Below, in pieces: positions 34,371 through 39,903 of a DNA stretch of 39,903 nucleotides. The translations under genes and the position numbers were made by a program. The notes under the pieces are model-generated. The model had not been told where the DNA came from, searched no databases, and saw only the letters and a list, made by a program, of their open reading frames with translations. Every line of letters begins with the position of its first letter. The stretch's first letter is position 1. This DNA is from Verrucomicrobiota bacterium (GTDB taxonomy: Bacteria > Verrucomicrobiota > Verrucomicrobiia > Verrucomicrobiales > Akkermansiaceae): assembly GCA_008932935.1 (NCBI GenBank), contig WBXD01000005.1, forward strand, positions 1 to 39,903. The letters run 5' to 3'.

Positions 34371-35225
34371 TCAGGCGAGTTCGCAGGCGAGGCGGATGGC
34401 GGCGAGCATGGATGCTGGATTGGCACGGTGTTGGCCGGCGATGGCGAAGGCGGTGCCGTGGTCGGGGCTGGTGCGGGGTTTTGGCAGGCCGAGGGTGACA
34501 TTGACGGCGGAGTCGAAATCGAGCAATTTGAGCGGGATGAGCCCTTGGTCGTGGTACATGGCGATGACCGCATCAAACTCGCCGTGGGCAGCGTTACGGA
34601 ACACGGCGTCGGGTACCGCCGGGCCGGAAAACACGCCTGGCAGGAGCTGGTTGAGTTGATCGATGGCAGGGCGGATGATGCGGAGCTCCTCATCGCCGAA
34701 GGCCCCGTCCTCGCCGGCGTGGGGATTAAGGCCGGCCACAGCGATGCGCGGGGCGGCGATCCCCCGTTTGGTGAGGAAGGCGGCGGTGAGCAAGCCGATG
34801 CGCCGGATGCGTTGCTGGCTGAGCAGGGCGGGGACCTTGGCAAGGGGTTCGTGAATAGTGGCAAGGCCGACGCTGAGGGTAGCACCGGTGAGCAGCATGC
34901 CGTAATCATCTACGCCCATGGCCGCAGCAAAAAATTCGGTTTGTCCGGGAAAGGGGAAACCGATGGCTTGCAGGTGATGTTTGGAGACCGGGCCGGTGAC
35001 CACGGCGTCGGCCGTGTGGCAAGTGAGGCGCTCCGCGGCCTGATGGAGGGCATCGAGGGCGGCCTGTGCGGAGCGGGCGTCGGGCTTGCCTAGGGTGCCG
35101 GCACGCCGGTCGCCGAGGATTTCAAACTCAAAGCCTGCGGGCAAAGCGCCCGAGGCGAGGGCCATATCGATGACTTCGGGGCCGATGCCGGCGGGGTCGC
35201 CCAAGGTGATGAGGATGCGGGGCAT
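34371..35225 (-). CDS. pdxA: 4-hydroxythreonine-4-phosphate dehydrogenase
   Basis: PdxA oxidises 4-phosphohydroxy-threonine in the DXP-dependent vitamin B6 pathway. The ATG at 35225 gives 284 residues, shorter than the about 330 usual, starting with the diagnostic ILITLGDPAGIGPEV. Metal and substrate motifs are present: VTGPVSKHHL, FPGQTEFFA, AVAGLNPHAGEDGAFGDEE, MYHDQGLIPLKLL and LPKPRTSPDHGTAFAIAG. The shortness falls mainly in the segment after the N-terminal motif. Catalysis is probably intact because all metal His residues remain. It is followed by trmD on the same strand. Confidence 0.95.
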   Translation of the reverse strand: MPRILITLGDPAGIGPEVIDMALASGALPAGFEFEILGDRRAGTLGKPDARSAQAALDALHQAAERLTCHTADAVVTGPVSKHHLQAIGFPFPGQTEFFAAAMGVDDYGMLLTGATLSVGLATIHEPLAKVPALLSQQRIRRIGLLTAAFLTKRGIAAPRIAVAGLNPHAGEDGAFGDEELRIIRPAIDQLNQLLPGVFSGPAVPDAVFRNAAHGEFDAVIAMYHDQGLIPLKLLDFDSAVNVTLGLPKPRTSPDHGTAFAIAGQHRANPASMLAAIRLACELA

Positions 35226-35262
35226 GGCCAGAGCATGCGGCGGCACGGGGAGCCTGACAAGG

Positions 35263-35376
35263 GTGGAAATACGGGATATCGAGCTGATCCAAAGCGAGGC
35301 GAATCTGGCAGGCATTCCCTATCAGTCACTGATATCGAGTGTCCTGCATCGCTGGGTGACAGGACAATTCAAGGAC
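35263..35376 (+). pseudogene. Remnant of a CopG-like antitoxin (C-terminal half)
   Basis: About 38 codons read VEIRDIELIQSEANLAGIP followed by YQSLISSVLHRWVTGQFKD. This matches the C-terminal half of the CopG-type antitoxin family whose members carry an IP-YQ-L-SS-lHkyv-Grl pattern. No N-terminal half, start or fitting stop is present, because upstream sequence is the pdxA start region. No toxin gene is adjacent. It is therefore a relic, probably of a toxin-antitoxin pair. The rest of the 454-bp pdxA-rpoZ gap holds only a hairpin. Confidence 0.6.
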
Positions 35377-35500
35377 ACTAGTTCCCATCAGACTATGTCT
35401 TGGCGGACCAAACCCCGGCAACCATGCGTCATTGTGCGCTCCGCTCACCTTATCTCAGTCACGATTTGTAATCCGACGGGAAATCTCCGAAAATCCGCCC

Positions 35501-35535
35501 AATTTGCCAGTTTGGGCTTGCTAAGTCGGCAAATT
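35501..35535 (+). other. Stem-loop upstream of rpoZ
   Basis: AATTTGCC (35501-35508) and GGCAAATT (35528-35535) form a perfect 8-bp stem around a 19-nt loop, about 145 bp before the rpoZ start. No T-run follows. It could be a leader structure or part of a decayed gene. Confidence 0.35.
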
Positions 35536-35678
35536 TCTGCTTTGTCCCCCGTCCGGACTTAGCTCCGCACTCTCCCTACTCACCAATTTTTTGCGACCAG
35601 CGCCCGTCGATGCTTCCTGACAATACGGTTTTGTCCGGAGCTGCGGCGGTCTGGTTCGCAAGTCCCCGGACCCCCCCT

Positions 35679-35882
35679 ATGAAAAGCGAGCTCGTCGAAA
35701 AGGCCTCTGAAATTGTCACCGACCCCCTGGTGCTGGTCAATCTGATATCCCAGCGCGTCAGACAATTGAACAGCGGGCGCTCCCCGCTCATTCCCACCCG
35801 CCCGAGCATGGGCGCGGCCGACATTGCCCTCACCGAACTCATCGAGGGCAAAATCCGCCTGGTGCCACAAATCCCGCTGTAA
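35679..35882 (+). CDS. rpoZ: DNA-directed RNA polymerase omega subunit
   Basis: The ATG at 35679 gives 67 residues, inside a longer track ORF. The omega pattern is visible: SEIVTDPLVLVNLISQRVRQLNSG, where family members have DLVxVAAxRARQL, then PLI, and a final ADIALTELIEGKI helix. Omega helps assemble the beta' subunit. It is short but within the family range. smpB follows 28 bp later on the same strand, so they probably form one unit. Omega is poorly conserved, hence moderate certainty. Confidence 0.8.
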   Translation: MKSELVEKASEIVTDPLVLVNLISQRVRQLNSGRSPLIPTRPSMGAADIALTELIEGKIRLVPQIPL

Positions 35883-35910
35883 GCCGCCCGGCAACGCTTG
35901 CCACAACCTC

Positions 35911-36369
35911 ATGAGTGCGGACATCGCCACCAACCGGAAAGCCGGCCGCGATTTCCACATCTTGGAAAAATACGAGGCCGGCCTTGAGCTCAAGGGCACG
36001 GAGGTGAAATCTATCCGTGCCGGCAAGGTCAATGTATCCGACGCCTTTGCCCGCGTTGAAAACAACCAGGTGTTCCTCTATGGCTGCGACATTCAGCCGT
36101 GGGAAACTGCCAGCGCGTGGTTCAACCACCCGGCCAAACGACCGCGCCGACTGCTGCTCAACAAGCGCGAAATCCTCAAGCTAGCCACCGCCACCACCAT
36201 CAAGGGCTGCACCTTGCCGCTGCTGCGTATGTATTGGAAAAACCGCCGCGTCAAAGTGGAACTCGGCGTCGGCAAGGGCAAAACCCACTCAGATCAACGC
36301 CACGACTTGAAAAATCAGGTCGAACTGCGCGAGGCCCAACGCGAAATGGCCCGCTTCAACCAGCGCTAA
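35911..36369 (+). CDS. smpB: SsrA-binding protein SmpB
   Basis: SmpB binds tmRNA and delivers it to stalled ribosomes. The ATG at 35911 gives 152 residues. Family segments are ATNRKAGRDFHILEKYEAGLEL, GTEVKSIRAGKVNVSDAFA, NPxxR-like HPAKRPRRLLLNKREI, LPLLRMYWKNRRVKVELGVGKGK and a basic C-terminal tail HDLKNQVELREAQREMARF. Length and motifs are canonical. No tmRNA gene was recognised in the window. The hairpin array begins 35 bp after the stop. Confidence 0.97.
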   Translation: MSADIATNRKAGRDFHILEKYEAGLELKGTEVKSIRAGKVNVSDAFARVENNQVFLYGCDIQPWETASAWFNHPAKRPRRLLLNKREILKLATATTIKGCTLPLLRMYWKNRRVKVELGVGKGKTHSDQRHDLKNQVELREAQREMARFNQR

Positions 36370-36404
36370 GCACGCGCCGGGCCAATGGCGGCGAGACGCC
36401 ATCC

Positions 36405-36920
36405 CTCCTTGAGTGCGGTGGCTCGCCACCGCCCGGCCCAGCCAGCTTGCTGGCGCGTGGCGGCATCAAGGAGCGGGGGCAGCTTGCCCCCTAGCCCATG
36501 GGACGCGCAAGAGCAAGCCGCCATGCGGCTACCCTTGCTCTATCCATGGCCCATGGCGGTTGGCAACCGCCGCTCCTTGAGTGCGGTGGCTCGCCACCGC
36601 CTGGCCAAGCCAGCTTGCTGGCGCGTGGCGGCATCAAGGAGCGGGGGCAGCTTGCCCCCTGGCCCATGAGATGCGTAAGAGCAAGCCGCCATGCGACTGC
36701 CCTTACTCTATCCATGGCCCATGGCGGTTGGCAACCGCCACTCCTTGAGTGCGGTGACTCGCCACCGCCCGGCCACAAGCCAGCTTGCTGGCGCGTGGCG
36801 GCATCAAGGAGCGGGGGCAGCTTGCCCCCCCTAGCCCATGAGACGCGTAAGAGCAAGCCGCCATGCGGCTACCCTTGCTCTATCCATGGCCCATGGCGGC
36901 GGGACGCCACCCCTCCTTGA
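36405..36920. repeat. Tandem array of a 168-172-bp multi-hairpin unit
   Basis: Three copies begin at 36405, 36573 and 36741, and a fourth is cut after CTCCTTGAG at 36913. Each unit has an outer pair CTCCTTGA/TCAAGGAG enclosing the hairpins GCGGTGG-CTCG-CCACCGC and GCCAGC-TT-GCTGGC. The hairpin GGGGGCAGCTTGCCCCC follows, then a nested AGAGCAA/TTGCTCT with inner GCCGC-CAT-GCGGC, and GGCGGTT-GGC-AACCGCC in copies 2 and 3. A related ATGGCG/CGCCAT hairpin precedes copy 1. The array fills the smpB-Gfo gap. ORFs through it are artefacts. Copy differences mostly break pairs instead of compensating. Confidence 0.95.
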
Positions 36921-36927
36921 GACTGAC

Positions 36928-38331
36928 TCACGACACCTGCGGCGGGGCGAAGCCATCGCGGTAGGCGCGCCGGACGAGGGTGGCGGAAGCTTCCGGGTGA
37001 TTGGTGAAGCTCAGACTGGCTTTGTCCCAGCGGAGTTCCTGGCCGGGAAAGCGGCCGGCCTTCACGGCGAGTTGGACCGCCTCGGTGATGCGCAGCGCGT
37101 CGCGGAACGGGCTGCGCAATTCAGTCGCTTTGCCGAGGCAATTGTCCACCCAGGCATGCCAGTGGTTGAGCGGCCCAAACTCCGGCAAACCCGGCATTTT
37201 CAACCCGGCAGTGAGTTTGCCCTCGCGCCAAATCTCGAGCCTGCCCGGCGCCGTAAGGGTGAGTACTCCACCTTCACAAACGACCACCGTCATGTTGTCG
37301 TCAGCAAACTGTCCGGCAGGCAGGCCCAGCGCGGCACGTGAAACAGCCTGGGCGGAATCGCTGTAATAGATGGGAAATTGTTTGCGCACAAACTGCGGGG
37401 AATCCACCGCATAGGTGATGGTGCTGCGGCACGGATGGGGGTGAAAGTCGGGCTTGGGTGACTGCTGGCAGTGGTTTAAAACGGCAATGGGTGAGCGCAA
37501 TTCATCATAGGCATAGAACAGGACATCGAGCACATGGCAGCCCCAATCGCCCAGCCCGTTGCTGCCGTAATTCCACCACGAGCGCCACACCACCGGAGCC
37601 ATCCCGGCGCGGTACGGCACCTCGGCGCAAGGGCCGAGCCACAGGTTCCAATCGAGGCCGGGCGATGGCGGCGTGGGCTCGGCGATGACCCGGTCGAGGT
37701 TAAAATAAGCGCGGTCATTGGGCGAGCCGATCCAGATGTGGGCCTCCAGCGCCTTGCCCAACATCCCATGGCGCAGAATTTCCACCGCCGCCCGCCGCCC
37801 GGCCAAGGCCATGCGCTGGTTGCCGAGTTGGGTGACTAGGGCGGGCCGCGCGGCCAACGCCCTTTCCATCATGGCGAGTTCTTCCAACTGATGGACCAGG
37901 GGTTTCTGGCCATAGACGTGCTTGCCACACGCCAGCGCGCTGAGCATGATCGGGGCATGGCTGTGATCAGGCGTAGACACGATCACCGCATCGAATTGGT
38001 CGCCTTTGTCGGCAAACGCCTCCCGGTAATCCCGGCACTGGAATGCCTGCGGGTGATCCTTGGCGGCTTGGGCCAAGGCCCCAGCATCCACGTCGCACAA
38101 CCCCGTAATGTCCACCAGCGGATGGCTCGCCACCTGCCGGCGATCCTCGCCGCCGATAGTGCCCACCACGCCAATGCACAGCACCCGCAGCCGGGTGGCG
38201 GGTGCCACCGCCGGCGCTTGCGCCCGTACCCCGGCGGATAGAGCGAGGCCACCGACACCCGTGGTCCACAGGAAACGGCGGCGATTGATTGAAGGAGGCA
38301 TGCCCGGGGTCATACTGACGAGTCGCTGCAT
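36928..38331 (-). CDS. Gfo/Idh/MocA-family oxidoreductase, Tat signal
   Basis: The 467-residue protein has SINRRRFLWTTGVGGLALSAG, a twin-arginine leader, so export is likely. In-frame ATGs at 38313 and 38301 are alternative starts, and the 38301 one gives a compact Tat signal. The NAD(P)-binding half starts LRVLCIGVVGTIGG, where the usual GxGxxG is altered, and continues DITGLCDVD, FDAVIVSTPDHSHAPI and CGKHVYGQKPLVH, with the family EKP as QKP. The C-terminal half with GNQRMAL, WIGSPNDRAYFN and NYGSNGLGDWGCHVLD is typical of PVC exported members. These act on sugars or polyols; the substrate is unknown. It lies 25 bp after a CBS-domain gene. Confidence 0.92.
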   Translation of the reverse strand: MQRLVSMTPGMPPSINRRRFLWTTGVGGLALSAGVRAQAPAVAPATRLRVLCIGVVGTIGGEDRRQVASHPLVDITGLCDVDAGALAQAAKDHPQAFQCRDYREAFADKGDQFDAVIVSTPDHSHAPIMLSALACGKHVYGQKPLVHQLEELAMMERALAARPALVTQLGNQRMALAGRRAAVEILRHGMLGKALEAHIWIGSPNDRAYFNLDRVIAEPTPPSPGLDWNLWLGPCAEVPYRAGMAPVVWRSWWNYGSNGLGDWGCHVLDVLFYAYDELRSPIAVLNHCQQSPKPDFHPHPCRSTITYAVDSPQFVRKQFPIYYSDSAQAVSRAALGLPAGQFADDNMTVVVCEGGVLTLTAPGRLEIWREGKLTAGLKMPGLPEFGPLNHWHAWVDNCLGKATELRSPFRDALRITEAVQLAVKAGRFPGQELRWDKASLSFTNHPEASATLVRRAYRDGFAPPQVS

Positions 38332-38356
38332 CTATTTCAACAAAACCGCGTTGCGC

Positions 38357-38806
38357 TCACGCCGGGTATTGGCCGCTGAGGTAGCCGGTGAGTTGTTGGA
38401 TCGCATGGCGCTGGGCGTGTATGATCCAATTGACGACGTCGCCAATGGACACCAGGCCGACGAGGTGCTCGTCCTCCATCACCGGCAAATGGCGAATCCG
38501 GTGGAGGGTCATGCGTGCCATGCATTCCTCGATGCTGTCGTCCAGCGCAATGCTGATGACCGGACGCGAGAGGATTTCGCCGACGCGGGTGTTGCGCGAG
38601 GTTCGCCCTTGCAGAATGACCTTGCGGCTGTAGTCGCTCTCGGAAAATACCCCCGCCACGCTCCCGCCTTCCATAACGACGAGAGCGCCGATATTCTTTT
38701 CGCCCATCAGCGTGAGAGCGTCGAAAACCAGCGTGTCTGGGGTGGTGGTGGTAACCTCGGAGCCCTTGCTGGCGAGGATTTGACGGGCAGTACCGGAAAT
38801 TTCCAT
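38357..38806 (-). CDS. Tandem CBS-domain protein
   Basis: The ATG at 38806 gives 149 residues made almost only of two CBS motifs: about 10-75 (VFDALTLMGEKNIGALVVMEGGSVAGVFSESD) and about 85-140 (IEECMARMTLHRIRHLPVMEDEHLVGLVSIGD). A Bateman pair of this kind usually binds adenine nucleotides and regulates a partner protein. There is no other domain, so it is a stand-alone module. It is followed by the exported oxidoreductase gene 25 bp downstream, but a functional link between a cytosolic CBS protein and an exported enzyme is not obvious. Confidence 0.93.
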   Translation of the reverse strand: MEISGTARQILASKGSEVTTTTPDTLVFDALTLMGEKNIGALVVMEGGSVAGVFSESDYSRKVILQGRTSRNTRVGEILSRPVISIALDDSIEECMARMTLHRIRHLPVMEDEHLVGLVSIGDVVNWIIHAQRHAIQQLTGYLSGQYPA

Positions 38807-38880
38807 GACTTGATGGGTTGGATTAAGATGCAAACCTAGGCAGCATTTCCCACAGTGGCAAGCAATCTCGCCGGAATTCT

Positions 38881-39010
38881 GACAAGACTCAAGATACCAG
38901 ACAGAAGACCGCTGCGCTCAAAGACACAAGACACAAGAGAAGAGCCAATGAAGAGGCGAAGCTCTTTTGCTTGTCTTGCGTCTTGCCGTTTTGCCGTCTT
39001 GCGTCTTGCC
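38881..39010. repeat. AAGACAC/GTCTTGC inverted heptamer element in divergent gap
   Basis: The left arm has CAAGACT, CCAGACA, AGAAGAC and AAGACAC units (38881-38937). The core pairs AAGAGC with GCTCTT. The right arm is built of GTCTTGC and GTTTTGC units up to 39010. Left and right arms are reverse-complementary with bulges, giving a potential long stem. It lies between the divergent CBS and uracil-DNA glycosylase genes, so it must share space with their promoters. Confidence 0.88.
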
Positions 39011-39034
39011 TACGGCTGCAGCTAGAGTCGGGCC

Positions 39035-39757
39035 GTGAACGATTTGATTCAATCCACTCGCAAGCTGGCCGACGCGCTGCGGGGCCTGGAGTTTTCGCCA
39101 CCGGTGGCGCAGGTGTACCGGCCCTTGGACTACGCCTGGCAACCCCATCAGGTGTATTTGCAACGTTTTGGCAGCGGACCCAAGCGAGTGCTGTTCCTTG
39201 GCATGAATCCAGGCCCCTTCGGCATGGCGCAAACCGGCGTGCCCTTCGGCGAAATCGCCGCCGTGCGCGATTGGATGGGCATCCAGGCCGCAGTGGCCAA
39301 ACCGCCCTGCGAGCATCCCAAACGGCCCATCGACGGCTTCGCCTGCCAGCGCTCGGAAGTCAGTGGGCAGCGGCTGTGGGGCTTGTTCGCCGCCCGCCAT
39401 CCGCTCGCCGCAGACTTTTTCGCCGACCACTTTGTGCAGAATTTCTGCCCGCTGGTGTGGATGAGCGCTAGCGGCGCCAATCTAACACCAGACAAGCTCG
39501 CCGCCGCTGATATGCAACCGGTGGAGGACGCCTGTCTGACGCACCTAACGGAGGTTATCGAACTACTACGGCCCTCGTACCTAATCGGCGTGGGCGGCTT
39601 TGCCGAAGCCCGGCTGCGCCTCGCCGCGGCGGCGTGTGGCAGTTCGGCCGCCATCGGGCGGGTGCTGCATCCCTCGCCCGCCTCCCCCGCCGCCAACCGC
39701 GGCTGGGCCGAGGCCGCCACCCGCCAGCTCCAAGCCCTCGGGGTGTGGCCGATTTAA
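39035..39757 (+). CDS. SMUG1-like uracil-DNA glycosylase family protein
   Basis: The 240-residue protein starts at GTG 39035. It carries the UDG-superfamily motif 1 in the SMUG1 form, LFLGMNPGPFGMAQTGVPFG near residue 54, where Asn replaces the Asp of other families. It also has FVQNFCPLVWM and motif 2 as HPSPASPAANRGW near the C-terminus. SMUG1 enzymes remove uracil and 5-hydroxymethyluracil from DNA in base-excision repair. The conserved residues support an active enzyme. It is single-gene, with heptamer elements on both sides. Confidence 0.93.
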   Translation: MNDLIQSTRKLADALRGLEFSPPVAQVYRPLDYAWQPHQVYLQRFGSGPKRVLFLGMNPGPFGMAQTGVPFGEIAAVRDWMGIQAAVAKPPCEHPKRPIDGFACQRSEVSGQRLWGLFAARHPLAADFFADHFVQNFCPLVWMSASGANLTPDKLAAADMQPVEDACLTHLTEVIELLRPSYLIGVGGFAEARLRLAAAACGSSAAIGRVLHPSPASPAANRGWAEAATRQLQALGVWPI

Positions 39758-39762
39758 GACTC

Positions 39763-39889
39763 AAGACTGGAAGACGCAAGACACAAGACACAAGACACAA
39801 GACACAAGACACAAGACACAAGACACAAGACACAAGACACAAGACACAAGACACAAGACACAAGACACAAGACACAAGACACAAGACGA
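39763..39889. repeat. Heptamer array with 15 perfect AAGACAC units
   Basis: Starting just after the glycosylase stop with TCAAGAC and AAGACGC, the array holds 15 uninterrupted AAGACAC units (39778-39882) and ends AAGACGA, 14 bases before the window edge. No inverted arm is visible before the end of the window; it may lie beyond. The unit is identical to the array at 14045-14128. Confidence 0.96.
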
Positions 39890-39903
39890 ACATTGAACGC
39901 CGA

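Noticed and set aside
36498-36920. ORFs through the smpB-Gfo gap
   Set aside because: They follow the tandem hairpin units on both strands and have no family pattern.
14034-39889. Telomere-like repeats marking chromosome ends
   Set aside because: Four of the arrays lie between ordinary genes inside the window, in both contexts and with inverted arms, which does not fit an end structure.
39600-39896. ORFs with KTQDTRH or VSCVLCL repeats
   Set aside because: They are translations of the AAGACAC array (3 units of 7 nt = 7 residues) and would appear in any frame.

Overview
The window reads as a stretch of a Verrucomicrobiota chromosome or a close PVC-superphylum relative; this is inferred from gene content, not from a marker search. 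The pointers are a giant cytochrome/WD40/DUF1549-DUF1553 protein beside a DUF1501 protein and a ThuA-like protein, several Tat-exported sugar-type enzymes (Gfo/Idh/MocA, TIM-barrel isomerase), a sigma factor translationally coupled to a Ser/Thr kinase with PEGA and FGE-like domains, and a BlaI-type repressor carrying a histone H1-like Lys/Ala tail. Most of the window is housekeeping and densely coded. No phage, transposase, CRISPR array or rRNA was seen.

Layout. 1-7832 (minus): a probable exported polymer- or sugar-degradation cluster, PSD1/WD40 giant -> DUF1501 -> small cytochrome c -> ThuA (cut by the window edge). 8005-10803 (minus): argG with a 76-bp duplicated 3' end, a MITE-like element, an exported hypothetical protein and tRNA-Val(UAC). 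10899-12294 (plus): a hypothetical protein and a TIM-barrel epimerase. 12370-19780: mostly tRNA modification and amino acid metabolism, with aroK-queG, Sua5 (t6A), lysA coupled to a DMT transporter, a lipoprotein, tsaB (t6A) and a phosphoesterase. 20003-24347: sigma factor, kinase/FGE protein, OsmC and, convergent to them, a 2-Cys peroxiredoxin. 24741-25345: two tRNA-Gln genes and tRNA-Val(GAC). 25489-30950 (minus): aspartate/aromatic aminotransferase, the BlaI-H1 fusion, a LysM lipoprotein with a thioredoxin-fold protein, and trpF-tatD. 31003-39757: a divergent UvrA, trmD, pdxA, an antitoxin relic, rpoZ, smpB, a tandem hairpin array, a Gfo/Idh oxidoreductase with an upstream CBS protein, and a SMUG1-like uracil-DNA glycosylase.

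The most unusual material is intergenic. At least five gaps carry heptamer arrays of the type AAGACNC, three of them (15242, 38881, and more weakly 14034) with an inverted complementary arm enclosing a short AAGAGC/GCTCTT-like core. Two loci (14045 and 39778) are perfect arrays of 12 and 15 AAGACAC units. A related-looking locus at 9460-9649 has a 15-bp tandem repeat and 12-bp perfect terminal inverted repeats. A separate 168-bp tandem array at 36405-36920 packs several hairpins per unit. These sit in convergent and divergent gaps alike, so they look like dispersed repeats rather than parts of single genes. The protein-level standout is the BlaI-H1 fusion with a candidate operator pair just upstream. 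Gene starts were adjusted from the ORF track wherever family N-termini, stop-start overlaps or signal peptides pointed to a later codon.
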